Of a stretch of DNA of 64,000 bases, positions 45,612 through 55,025 are shown piece after piece. Within the stretch, counting starts at the first letter, position 1; each line of letters begins with the position of its first letter. Below the pieces are notes generated by a model. The model was not told where the DNA came from. It worked only from the letters and a program-made list of their open reading frames with translations, and searched no databases. The stretch covers positions 78,250 through 142,249 of the forward strand of contig MJAN01000007.1 in assembly GCA_001875255.1 (NCBI GenBank). Reading direction: 5' to 3'. A program made the translations under genes and the position numbers. This DNA comes from Candidatus Sabulitectum silens. Lineage in GTDB: Bacteria; Fermentibacterota; Fermentibacteria; Fermentibacterales; JCC-6.

Positions 45612-47366
45612 ATGAAACTCGGCCAGATGCTGCTAAAAGCCGGTATAATTGATCAGCAACAGCTGGATAGCGCACTCGATCATCAGAAGGAAGAGGGTGG
45701 GAGGCTCGGGTACAATCTGGTAAAGATGAGCCTCATCAGCGAAGAAGAGCTGAACAATTATCTCGCCAGACAGAACCGCATTGAAGCGGTGAACATCGAC
45801 AGTATAAAAATTCCCCAGTCAGTGCTTGACCTGGTCTCAGCAAAGCTCGCCCTCCGGTACGAGGTGGTCCCTGTGGAGAAAGAGGGCCGCAAACTGGTGG
45901 TTGCCATGGCCGACCCCCAGAACCTTTTCACCATCGACGACCTGAGGTTCTCCCTGGGAATGGAGATAGAGCCCCATATATGCGCCTCCTCCATGATCCA
46001 GCGGGCCCTTATGAAGTTCTACGGCGCCACCGACGCCATGGTCCCGGTGGAGGACATCGAGAAAGAGGAGAAGAAGGAAACAGAGGAACTCCCCATCGGG
46101 CAGGAAGAGCTTCTCGTTGGGGACGAAGCTTTCTTCTCCCTTATAGAGGAAGACGAAGAAGAAGAGGAACTGGATGAAGACCTCTCCCACGACCTCTCCG
46201 ATTCTCCGGTGGTCAAGCTGGTTAACAGCGTCATCGCCGACGCGGTGAAAAGGGGCGCAAGCGATATCCACTTCGAGCCCTTTGAAAAGTTCATAAGGAT
46301 AAGGTACCGCATCGACGGCGTGCTCCACGAGATAATGAGGCCCAGCAGGAAGTACCGCGCGGCTATGGTCAGCCGTCTCAAAATATTGGGAAGCATGAAT
46401 ATAGCCGAGCATAACCTGCCCCAGGACGGCAGAACCAAGGTTCGGGTCCGTGACCGCTTCGTGGACATGAGGCTCTCTACCCTTCCCACGCTTTTCGGCG
46501 AGAAGGTGGAGGTCAGGCTCCTCGACCGCTCCAAGGTTCAGCTTGATCTGGATCTCCTGGGCTTTGAAGAGGAAACCCTGTACACATTCCGAAGGGCCAT
46601 CAAGCGGCCCTTCGGCATCGTTCTCGTCACCGGACCCAGCGGCAGCGGAAAGACCACCACCCTCTATTCGGCACTCACGGAGCTGAACGATGTGGGGGTG
46701 AACATAATGACCGCCGAGAACCCGGTGGAGTTCAATCTCAAGGGGATCAATCAGGTACAGATGAACGACGACGTGGGGCTTACCTTCGCAAAGGCCCTCA
46801 GGGCTTACCTGAGGCAGGATCCCGACATCATCATGGTGGGCGAGATCCGTGACCAGGAAACCAGTGAAATCGCAATCCGTGCCGCCCTTACCGGCCACCT
46901 TGTCCTTTCCACCGCCCACACCAACGACGCCCCAAGCACCATCAACAGGCTGGTGGACATGGGCACCGAGCCCTACATGCTAAGCACATCCCTGGTGTGC
47001 ATCTGCAGCCAGAGGCTCATAAGGAAGGTATGCAGCAACTGCAAGACCCCGGTATCCATACCCCGGGAGGCCGTGGTTGAAGCCGGCATAGACCCCGACC
47101 GCTTCCAGGGAATTACCTTCTACGAGGGCACCGGATGCGCCAGGTGCAATCAAACCGGTTACAGCGGCCGGATCGGCATATATGAGGTGATGTCCATCGA
47201 CGACGAGATGCGTGGCCTGATAGAGGGCGACGCCAACAGCATCGAGCTTGAGAAGGCCGCCCTCAGGAAGGGAATGATAAGCCTCCGAGAGGCGGCACTG
47301 AGGAAGCTGGAAAAGGGAATGACCACATTCGAGGAAGTGGTTAGGGAAACGGTATCGAATGTTTAA
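45612..47366 (+). CDS. pilB: Type IV pilus assembly ATPase PilB/GspE (first copy)
   Basis: Hexameric ATPase that drives pilin polymerisation. 584 residues, intact. N-terminal MshEN domain (MKLGQMLLKAGIIDQQQLDS), a strongly acidic linker (residues 150-195, e.g. EEDEEEEELDEDLSHDLSD), SDIHFEPFEKFIRIRYRIDG, Walker A GPSGSGKTTTLYSAL, Asp box TAENPVEFNLKGINQVQMND, Walker B DPDIIMVGEIRDQETSEIAI, His box TGHLVLSTAHTNDAPSTINR and a tetracysteine zinc element (CSNCKTPV...CARCNQTG). The 3' end overlaps the second PilB gene by 8 bases. Confidence 0.93.
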   Translation: MKLGQMLLKAGIIDQQQLDSALDHQKEEGGRLGYNLVKMSLISEEELNNYLARQNRIEAVNIDSIKIPQSVLDLVSAKLALRYEVVPVEKEGRKLVVAMADPQNLFTIDDLRFSLGMEIEPHICASSMIQRALMKFYGATDAMVPVEDIEKEEKKETEELPIGQEELLVGDEAFFSLIEEDEEEEELDEDLSHDLSDSPVVKLVNSVIADAVKRGASDIHFEPFEKFIRIRYRIDGVLHEIMRPSRKYRAAMVSRLKILGSMNIAEHNLPQDGRTKVRVRDRFVDMRLSTLPTLFGEKVEVRLLDRSKVQLDLDLLGFEEETLYTFRRAIKRPFGIVLVTGPSGSGKTTTLYSALTELNDVGVNIMTAENPVEFNLKGINQVQMNDDVGLTFAKALRAYLRQDPDIIMVGEIRDQETSEIAIRAALTGHLVLSTAHTNDAPSTINRLVDMGTEPYMLSTSLVCICSQRLIRKVCSNCKTPVSIPREAVVEAGIDPDRFQGITFYEGTGCARCNQTGYSGRIGIYEVMSIDDEMRGLIEGDANSIELEKAALRKGMISLREAALRKLEKGMTTFEEVVRETVSNV

Positions 47367-49151
47367 CCGGCTGGCAATGATGCTCATTCAGTCCGGTCTC
47401 GTTGAGCAGGAAGACGTAAACAGGATAGCCAGGGAGTGGGGCCCCGGCGAAACCGCACTGGCTGAAGCCTGGTGTTGAACGGCCAGGTAACCGAAGAGCT
47501 GATCACGGAATTCCTTGCGGAGATCTACAGCATCGACCCCATATACCTGAACGAAACCCCCCTTGGTAACGAAAAGGCAAAACTGCTTCAGGAAAACTTC
47601 GCCCGGGAGAACCTGGTGGTACCGGTCAAGTCCGAGGACAACACCCTTTTCGCCGCAATGGCGGACCCGGCGAACCTCTTCGTCATCGACGAGATCAAAT
47701 TCGCCACGGGGATGGAGGTGGTTGTCTACGCCTCGGCGCCCTCGGCGGTCCGCAGGGCCCTCGACGACATCTACGGTCAGATAGCCGCCCTTGTGAACGT
47801 AGACGAAACCCTGAACGAATACGACGACGAGGAAGACGACATCGAAGAGGTGGACAGCCTCGAGGGTGAAGTTGCAGACGAAGAGGAATACGACCTCGAG
47901 GACGAGCTTACCGGGGAGTCCGATGAACCTGTTATCAAGTTCATCGACGGGATGATAACCAGGGCGGTCCGCACAGAGGTTTCCGACATACACATAGAAC
48001 CCTTCGAGAAGTACCTCAGAATAAGGTTCAGGCAGGACGGCACCTGCTACGAGGCCTTCAAGATCAACCCCGACCGCCAGAAGCAGATACTATCCAGGCT
48101 CAAGATCATGGCCGGCATGAATATAGCTGAAAAAAGAAAGACCCAGGACGGCAGAATTAAGGCAAAGGTAGACAACCGCATTATCGACTTCAGGGTGAAC
48201 GCCGTACCGGCCATCGACGGCGAAAAGATAGTTCTGAGAATCCTCGACCGGGGCAACCTCCAGTTCGACCTGAGGGAGCTGGGTTTTCCCGAGGACGCAC
48301 TGAAAGCCTTCATGGCAGGGGTCAATTCCCCCTTTGGAATAGTCCTGGTCACAGGCCCCACCGGAAGCGGCAAGACCACCACCCTCTACTCCGCCCTGAG
48401 CTCCCTGAACACCCCGGCGGTGAACATACACACAGCTGAGGATCCGGTTGAGTACAACATCGACGGCCTGGTACAGACCCAGATAGACTTCTCCATGGGT
48501 TACGACTTCGCCAGCGCCCTCAGGGCAATACTCAGGCAGGACCCCAACATTATCATGGTGGGGGAGATCCGAGACCTGGAAACGGCATCCATCGCTATAA
48601 AAGCCGCCCTTACAGGGCAGCTGGTGTTCTCCACCATACACACCAACGACGCCCCGGGAACCATAAACAGGCTTGTGGACATCGGCATAAAACCATTCCT
48701 GGTTGCCAGCGCCGTGAGAACCATCATGGCTCAACGACTGGTCAAGACCATTTGCAAGAAGTGCAAAAAGCCTTATAAATGGTCAGACCAGGAGCTTTCA
48801 GAGGCGGGGGTGGATCCCGCTGAAATGGCCGGCATCCAGACCTACATGGGTTCAGGGTGTCCGAAGTGCGGAGGCTCGGGCTACAAGGGCCGCATGGGGC
48901 TTTACGAGGTACTCACCCTGGACAGGGTGATGAAACAGGCGGTTATCGACCGCGCTCCGGCTACGAAGCTTCGCATACTTGCGGTGAAGAACGGAATGCG
49001 AACACTGAGGATGGACGCCGTGGAGAAATTCAAGCAGGGCATAACCACCCTCGAGGAAGTTACAAGGGTGACCGCCGAAGACGAGGAAGATGTCAAGGTG
49101 GCCGCCATGAACTACAAACTTGAAAAACAGATAAACTCCATATCATCCTGA
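47359..49151 (+). CDS. Type IV pilus assembly ATPase PilB/GspE (second copy), one frame break
   Basis: Paralogue of the preceding gene, about 598 residues. ATG 47359 lies inside the previous gene's end; one C is lost near 47471, after which the product reads VLNGQVTEELITEFLAEIYS. It has the same layout: MshEN domain, acidic linker (DDEEDDIEEVDSLEGEVADE), SDIHIEPFEKYLRIRFRQDG, GPTGSGKTTTLYSALSSL, DPNIIMVGEIRDLETASIAI, STIHTNDAPGTINRLVDIG and cysteines CKKCKKPY...CPKCGGSG. Two PilB-type ATPases in tandem suggest a heteromeric motor or two extension modes (inferred). Confidence 0.9.
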
Positions 49152-49185
49152 CCTACCGTGGGGTGCAAGGGGAAGGACGGACAGA

Positions 49186-50256
49186 GTGAATGTAAAGACC
49201 CTCCTGAAGGAAATGATGGAAAGAAGGGCCACCGACCTCCATCTTACCGTCGGCGCTCCTCCCACCATCAGAATAGACGGCGAACTTACCCGGATGGAAT
49301 ACGACCCACTCACACCGAACGAAACCCAGACACTTGTCTACAGTCTCCTGAAGGACGACCAGAAGAAACGGTTCGAGCTGGAGAAGGAGCTCGACTTCGC
49401 CTTCGGCATCAAGGGGCTCTCCCGTTTCAGGGCAAATGTCTTCATGCAGAGGGGCTGTGTTGCAACCGCCATCCGTGTGATCCCCTACGAGATAATGGGT
49501 TTCGACGAGCTGGGCCTTCCCGATGTGGTCTCCCAGCTTGCTGAGAAAAGGCAGGGGCTGATACTGGTAACCGGGCCCACCGGCTGCGGCAAGTCCACCA
49601 CACTCGCCTCGATAATCCGCAGGATCAACTCGAAAAGGCGCTGCCACATCATCACAATAGAAGACCCCATCGAGTATGTGCACCACCACGACAAGGGCAT
49701 AGTGAACCAGAGGGAGATAGGCAGCGATACCAACGGCTTCACCTCCGCCCTTCGCTACATACTGAGGCAGGACCCGGATGTGGCCCTGATAGGCGAGATG
49801 CGTGACATGGAAACAATGGCCTTCGCCATGAACGTTGCTGAAACCGGCCACCTGGGCCTGGCCACACTCCATACCAACTCAACCTATGAGTCCATCAACC
49901 GTATCATCGACACATTCCCCTCGGCCAGCCAGACACAGGTCCGAAGCCAGCTCTCCTTCGTTCTCCTGGGTGTTATCACACAGCAGCTCATCCCCAGGCA
50001 GCGGGGCACCGGCAGGGCCCTGGCCTCCGAGGTGCTTCTATGCACCCCGGCGGTGAAGGCATGCATAAGGGACGACAAGCTTCACCAGATCTACGGCATG
50101 ATGCAGGCGGGGCACAAGCACGGAATGCAGACTATGAATCAGTCTCTTTATAAGCTATACTACAACCGGGAGATCACCAAGGATTCCGCCCTGGAGCGGT
50201 CGGTGAATCCCATTGAACTCGAGCAGATGATACTTACGGGAAGAGATACACTATAA
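49186..50256 (+). CDS. pilT: Twitching motility/retraction ATPase PilT
   Basis: Hexameric ATPase that depolymerises the pilus. 356 residues, intact, from GTG 49186 behind AGGGGAAGG. VKTLLKEMMERRATDLHLTV and GAPPTIRIDGELTRM form the N-terminal PilT domain. Then Walker A GPTGCGKSTTLASIIRRINS, IEDPIEYVHHHDKGIVNQRE, ALRYILRQDPDVALIGEMRD (Walker B), HLGLATLHTNSTYESINRII and the AIRNLIRE-like region CIRDDKLHQIYGMMQAGHKH. Its presence predicts retractile pili. Confidence 0.95.
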   Translation: MNVKTLLKEMMERRATDLHLTVGAPPTIRIDGELTRMEYDPLTPNETQTLVYSLLKDDQKKRFELEKELDFAFGIKGLSRFRANVFMQRGCVATAIRVIPYEIMGFDELGLPDVVSQLAEKRQGLILVTGPTGCGKSTTLASIIRRINSKRRCHIITIEDPIEYVHHHDKGIVNQREIGSDTNGFTSALRYILRQDPDVALIGEMRDMETMAFAMNVAETGHLGLATLHTNSTYESINRIIDTFPSASQTQVRSQLSFVLLGVITQQLIPRQRGTGRALASEVLLCTPAVKACIRDDKLHQIYGMMQAGHKHGMQTMNQSLYKLYYNREITKDSALERSVNPIELEQMILTGRDTL

Positions 50257-50268
50257 AAGGGGGGTTCC

Positions 50269-51474
50269 ATGGCTGAATTTCAATGGACGGGAACTAACCG
50301 ACAGGGACGGACCCTCAATGGAACCATGGAGGGTAAATCCCGTGCCGAGGTAAAGGCGCTCCTTGAAAGCAAGGGTGTCACCGTTACCAACATCAAGGGC
50401 GGCTTCGACATGTCCACCTTCGGAGTCATCGGCTCCGGTGTGAAGCAGAAGGAGCTTGCCACCTTCACCAGGCAGTTCAGCGTTATGATCAACGCCGGCC
50501 TTCCCCTGGTGAGCTGCCTCCAGATCCTCAGCAGGCAGCAGGAGAACAAGATATTCAAGAACATCATAACCGATGTGACAAGCGACGTGGAAAAGGGCGG
50601 CACCCTGGCGGACTCCCTTGGCCGCCACAAGAAGGTGTTCAGCGAACTCTACGTCAACATGGTGGCCGCCGGAGAGCAGGGCGGTATCCTGGACACCATC
50701 CTCAGCCGACTGGCTGACTATCTTGAAGACTCCGCGGCCTTGCAGTCCAAGATAAAGAGCGCAATGATGTACCCGGTGGTTGTTCTGGTGGTGGTCCTGG
50801 TGGCAACCCTTGCCATGCTTCTCTTCGTAATTCCCATCTTCCAGCAGATGTTCGAGGACATGGGCGGAGAGCTTCCGGCAATGACACAGTTCGTGGTTGA
50901 CATGTCCCAGTTCGTACAGGACAATGTCCTGTTCATACTGGTTGGCATCGCAGCCATAATCTTCGGCTACAACACCTATTACAAGACCAAAAGCGGCCAG
51001 AAGGTCATCGACACCATCAAGCTGTCCCTGCCTGTCTTCGGCATGATAAACAGGAAAATGTCCATCGCCAGGTTCACAAGGACCCTGGGTACACTCACCG
51101 CAAGCGGCGTGGCAATACTCGACGGCCTGAACATCACCGCCAAAACCGCCGGCAACAGGGTGATAAGCGACGCCATAATGGACGCCAGGGTGAGCATCTC
51201 CGGCGGCGAGAACATTGCCGGCCCCCTGGAAGAGTCCGGTGTTTTCCCCACCATGGTCACACAGATGATAGCGGTGGGCGAGGAAACCGGCGGCCTGGAC
51301 GAGATGCTTGTGAAGGTGGCGGACTTCTACGATGAAGAGGTGAATGTTCTGGTCGAGGGCATGGCCTCCACCATCGAGCCACTCATGATAGTCTTCCTGG
51401 GCGGCTTCGTGGGCTTCCTGGTCATCGCCATGTACCTGCCCATCTTCGACATGATCCAGCAGGTCGGAGGCTAG
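50269..51474 (+). CDS. pilC: Type IV pilus inner-membrane platform protein PilC/GspF
   Basis: Polytopic platform protein joining the ATPases to the growing pilus. 401 residues, intact; start ATG 50269 follows AGGGGGG. Two T2SSF repeats: LATFTRQFSVMINAGLPLVS with QQENKIFKNIITDVTSDVEK, and IARFTRTLGTLTASGVAILD with MVTQMIAVGEETGGLDEMLV. Three TM segments: YPVVVLVVVLVATLAMLLFV, ILVGIAAIIFGYNTYY and a C-terminal PLMIVFLGGFVGFLVIAMYL, with the conserved ending LPIFDMIQQVGG. Confidence 0.95.
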   Translation: MAEFQWTGTNRQGRTLNGTMEGKSRAEVKALLESKGVTVTNIKGGFDMSTFGVIGSGVKQKELATFTRQFSVMINAGLPLVSCLQILSRQQENKIFKNIITDVTSDVEKGGTLADSLGRHKKVFSELYVNMVAAGEQGGILDTILSRLADYLEDSAALQSKIKSAMMYPVVVLVVVLVATLAMLLFVIPIFQQMFEDMGGELPAMTQFVVDMSQFVQDNVLFILVGIAAIIFGYNTYYKTKSGQKVIDTIKLSLPVFGMINRKMSIARFTRTLGTLTASGVAILDGLNITAKTAGNRVISDAIMDARVSISGGENIAGPLEESGVFPTMVTQMIAVGEETGGLDEMLVKVADFYDEEVNVLVEGMASTIEPLMIVFLGGFVGFLVIAMYLPIFDMIQQVGG

Positions 51475-51489
51475 GCCGCGAACCGGCAC

Positions 51490-53082
51490 ATGGAAATAAG
51501 CGGAAGGCGCCGCACCTGGCTTCAGGTGGGGCGCCTGTCCGTTCTGGGGATACTCACGGTCATCGGCATGCTCACAATGGGCGAGCAGAACCTTACCGCT
51601 ATTTACGCCGCCATCGCCATTTGCTCAGTTCTCTCCGCAGTGGTATCCAATTTCTTCATGAACAGGTATCCAGAGAGCGGTAAACCATATTGGTACCTCA
51701 TGGTCCTGGACGCTCTGCTTCTTGGGATGTTCATCTATGTAAGCGGCGGTATAGACGGCCCCTTCACTGCCTTCCTGCTTGTGCACTCCCTGGCCTACGG
51801 GTTCTATCTGGGCCCCGTCGGGGGCCTTGCCGCCGCAGGTGCGAACATACTTTTTTCAATACTTTTTTCCGTACTAGCGGTGAACACACCCCAGGCGGAT
51901 ACCACCCTCAGCCCCCTCCTTGCAACCCTCATCCAAAGCGGCCAGCTGAAAACATCCGCCTCCTACATCGCCATGCGTATAGGGGTAAACGGCCTTCTGC
52001 TGGTTTCAGCCGGGCTTGCATCGGGTATCCTTGCCCGCTCACTGTACACAGAGAGCGGGCAGTTACAGAGGGCACTGGACAACATGGCGGAACTCAGGGC
52101 CAGAAGCCGGCAGATACTGGACAGCCTCCACGACGGCGTTGTGGTGGTGGGACCAGGTGGCGGCACCCTCAGCGTAAACCCCGCGGCAAAGGAGCTTCTT
52201 GGAACGGACAGACCCATGGAGGAATCGCCCCTGGGGAACATGATGCGGGACTTCCAGAGGAACCGGGACTTTCCCCCGGACATGGACCTTGTGCTGGGGG
52301 AGAGAATCATACAGTGCAAGTTCAGCCAGTACGGCGACAGCGGGGGAGCCATGGCCATCCTCACCGACACCACCGACCTCAGGAACTACCAGGCGGCACT
52401 GGAGGAGCGGGACAAGCTTTCCCTCATAGGCAGGCTCTCAGCAACCATGGCCCATGAGATACGCAACCCCCTTGCTTCCATGAGCGGAGCCGCCCAGATG
52501 CTTGCAACGGGCACCCTTTCACAGGAGAAGGCGGAAAGGATGGCCACACTGGTTGACAAGCAGTCAAGGCGGGTTTCGGAACTGATAGAGGGTTACCTTT
52601 CACTCTCCAGGAGCGGCAAGGATTTTCCCACAGCAAGGATCGATGTCAACTCCCTGGTTATGGATTCCATAGAATCAGCCATGCACGGCTTCGCAGGGGG
52701 CGTTTCAACCGAATTCAACCCTTCATCGGAAAACCCCCTGATATCAGGAAGCAGAATAAGGCTGGGGCAGGTTCTCTGGAACATTTTCCGCAACTCAGTG
52801 GAGGCCCTGTCCAGCACACCGGACCCACAGATATTCGTTGAAACACGGGTAAACCGGGAAGACCGGTCGTATCCATCGTGGTGAGGGACAACGGCCCGGG
52901 GATACCGGAGAACTTCAGAAAAAGGATATGGGAGCCCTTTCAGACCACCAGGGAGAACGGAACAGGTCTGGGGCTTTACATCGTGAAAAGAATCGTGCAG
53001 GAACACAGCGGAACCGTTGAAGCAAAGAACGGCCCGGAGGGGGAGCGGTCTTCACCGTAACCTTCCCCGGCGCGGGGGCTGA
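51490..53082 (+). CDS. pilS: Membrane sensor histidine kinase PilS-type, frame-disrupted
   Basis: Sensor kinase expected to phosphorylate PilR. Six TM segments in the first 190 residues (e.g. LTAIYAAIAICSVLSAVVSN, GPVGGLAAAGANILFSILFS), a PAS-like domain (SRQILDSLHDGVVVVGPGGG), DHp box LSATMAHEIRNPLASMSGAA with the phospho-histidine, and the HATPase domain: N-box LGQVLWNIFRNSVEAL, then VVRDNGPGIPENFRKRIWEP and GTGLGLYIVKRIVQEHSG. Breaks near 52868, 53038 and 53076 (all in G/C runs) hide the C-terminus; re-reading gives VFTVTFPGAG and a stop at 53080-53082. About 530 residues, PilS-like. Confidence 0.88.
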
Positions 53083-53086
53083 ACCT

Positions 53087-54470
53087 ATGGATAAAGCAAT
53101 CTCTCACTGGTGCTTGTGGACGACGAAGAGTCCATGATAGAATGGCTGAGCCTTCTGCTGGAGCAGAACGGCTACAATGTAAAGGCATTCTCACACCCGG
53201 AGTCCGCACTGAAGTGGGCCGGGGAGAACACCGTGCATCTCCTGATTTCCGACATAAAGATGCCCGCTATGAGCGGCCTTGAACTCTTTGGAAAAATGCG
53301 GGAGCTGAACCCTGACACCGCCGGTATACTCATGACCGCTTTTTCCAGTGTGGACACCGCGGTTAAGGCGGTGAGGAAGGGCGCCTCCGACTACCTGATA
53401 AAGCCTTTCAAGACCGACCAGATGCTGGCGGCCATAGAGAAGTCGGTCCGGGCCATGGACCTTACCCGGGAGAACAGGGCACTCAAGAGCAGGCTGAAGA
53501 AAGAGTACGATTTCCAGGGCATCGTTGGGGGCTCGAAACCCATTCTGGACCTGCTTGAAATGGTGAGGAAGGTGGCCGACCAGCCCAGCACCGTGCTCAT
53601 ATCAGGTGAAAGCGGCACAGGCAAGGAACTCATAGCCAAGGCCATACACAACAACAGCCTCCGAAAGGAAGAGCCCTTCGTGGGGATCAACTGCGGCAGC
53701 CTGTCCCCGAACCTTCTGGAGAGCGAACTCTTCGGCCACAAGAAGGGCTCCTTCACCGGGGCCTACAGGGACAAACAGGGCCTCATGGTGGCCGCAGGCA
53801 GGGGAACCCTCTTTCTGGACGAAATAGGGGAGCTGAATAAGGACCTCCAGGTAAAACTGCTCAGGGCCATTCAGGAACGGCAGGTCCGCCCGGTGGGCGA
53901 CACGGGAACCCTCCCCTTCAGGGGAAGGCTCATCTGCGCCACCAACCGGAACATGGAGGAAATGGTGGAGGAGGGCACATTCAGGAAAGACCTCTACTAC
54001 AGGCTCAATGTCCTTCCCCTGAAAATGCCCCCCCTCAGGGACCGCCCGGAAGACATTCCCTGTCTGGCGGAACACTTCCTGAAAACCGGCAACTATCCAA
54101 ACCGCAATCTCTCCCCGGAGGCGATGGAAGTCCTCAAGAGCTACCACTGGCCGGGAAATGTAAGGGAGCTTCAGAACATCATAGAGCGTATCTGCGTAAT
54201 GAGCACCACCAGGTCATACAGAAAGATGAACTGCCCCAGTTCATCAGAGACCCGGGAGTTAACGAAGCCGCAACAGCAAAGAAAACAGCCGGAACCAACC
54301 GCCAGCAGGATGAAACCCTTCCAACCCTGGCTGAGATAGAAAAGGCCTGGACCTACTATGTGCTGGAGAAGAGAACGAGCGGGGAGAAGCGGGCGGCGGC
54401 CAGGCTTCTGGGAATAAACGAAACCACACTCCACCGCAGGCTGGAGAAGTACCGCGGCGAAGACGAATGA
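53087..54470 (+). CDS. pilR: Sigma-54-dependent response regulator PilR-type, frame-disrupted ends
   Basis: NtrC-family activator. Start ATG 53087; after one lost base near 53104 the receiver reads LVLVDDEESMIEWLSLLLEQ, with phospho-acceptor Asp in LLISDIKMPAMSGLELFGKM and LIKPFKTDQM. AAA+ domain: VLISGESGTGKELIAKAIHN, ESELFGHKKGSFTGAYRDKQ (sigma-54 contact loop, GSFTGA instead of the usual GAFTGA), GTLFLDEIGELNKDLQVKLL and SYHWPGNVRELQNIIERI. One C lost near 54209; the re-read tail TLPTLAEIEKAWTYYVLEKR and RAAARLLGINETTLHRRLEK is the Fis-type HTH. About 460 residues. It directly precedes the sigma-54 promoter of the pilin gene. Confidence 0.9.
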
Positions 54471-54474
54471 ATGT

Positions 54475-54503
54475 CTTGCAGAATGCAAGACGCAAATGCT
54501 TGC
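54475..54503 (+). promoter_or_regulatory. Candidate PilR upstream activating palindromes
   Basis: A perfect palindrome CTTGCA-GAA-TGCAAG (54475-54489) is followed by a shorter one GCAA-ATGC-TTGC (54492-54503). Both share the TTGC/GCAA half-site. They lie about 60-90 bases upstream of the sigma-54 promoter, the usual distance for NtrC-family enhancer sites, and just after the pilR stop. Binding by PilR is inferred. Confidence 0.5.
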
Positions 54504-54561
54504 TCCAAAGGCCGCTTTTCGTAATACGGCAGAAGCGCGCATTAAAAGGGATGCTGGTATC

Positions 54562-54577
54562 TGGCACCCTTTATGCT
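54562..54577 (+). promoter_or_regulatory. Sigma-54 (-24/-12) promoter of the pilin gene
   Basis: TGGCACCCTTTATGCT: GG at 54563-54564 and GC at 54575-54576, with exactly ten bases between them, matching TGGCAC-N5-TTGC except for one base (ATGC for TTGC). The predicted start of transcription is near 54588, 38 bases before the pilin ATG. Confidence 0.75.
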
Positions 54578-54625
54578 TCCATTAGAACCGTGATTACTCA
54601 ACCCCTCTCTTGAAAGGAGAGACTG

Positions 54626-54979
54626 ATGAACAAGAAAGGCTTCACACTCATCGAGCTGATGATCGTTGTGGTCATCATCGGCATTCTTGCCGCCATCGCG
54701 ATCCCCAAGTTCAGCGATGTTTCCGAGAGCGCAAAGAGGAACGCCTGCCGTGCCAATATACGTACCATTTCCAGCCAGGACGCCATCTACCACGCTCAGA
54801 ATGGTTCTTATGCGGCAACAGTAACCGCTCTTGAAATGGAAGCCGTAAGGTGCGCCAATGCAACAGGCACTGTGTATACAGTGGCCGGCACAACGGAGAC
54901 ATTCTCGGTTACCTGTCCTGCAGGTGATTCTCACGGTAATATCGTCAATGGTGTTGCCAGCTGGACAACATCCGACTAG
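54626..54979 (+). CDS. pilA: Type IV major pilin-like protein
   Basis: 117 residues, intact. Short basic leader and prepilin peptidase site MNKKG/FTLIELMIVVVIIG with Glu5 of the mature protein, then the hydrophobic helix ILAAIAIPKFSDVSESAKRN. The small globular part has two cysteines after the leader helix region (RCANATG; VTCPAG) and ends in NGVASWTTSD. Strong Shine-Dalgarno AAAGGAGAG 8 bases before the ATG. It has its own sigma-54 promoter and terminator, so it is expressed as a separate, probably abundant, transcript under PilSR control. Confidence 0.95.
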   Translation: MNKKGFTLIELMIVVVIIGILAAIAIPKFSDVSESAKRNACRANIRTISSQDAIYHAQNGSYAATVTALEMEAVRCANATGTVYTVAGTTETFSVTCPAGDSHGNIVNGVASWTTSD

Positions 54980-54997
54980 TAGACCCGTTCAGTTAAT

Positions 54998-55025
54998 GGG
55001 GCAGCTTGTTGCTGCCCCATTTTTT
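54998..55025 (+). terminator. Rho-independent terminator of the pilin gene
   Basis: Perfect 8-bp stem GGGGCAGC / GCTGCCCC with loop ttgtt, followed by A then TTTTTT. It lies 19 bases after the pilin stop and abuts the convergent gene's stop. Confidence 0.92.

Noticed and set aside
50251..51489. 412-codon open frame antisense to pilC
   Set aside because: It mirrors a strongly conserved PilC gene and shows no family motif; its His/Val/Leu-rich composition is typical of the complementary strand of GC-rich genes.
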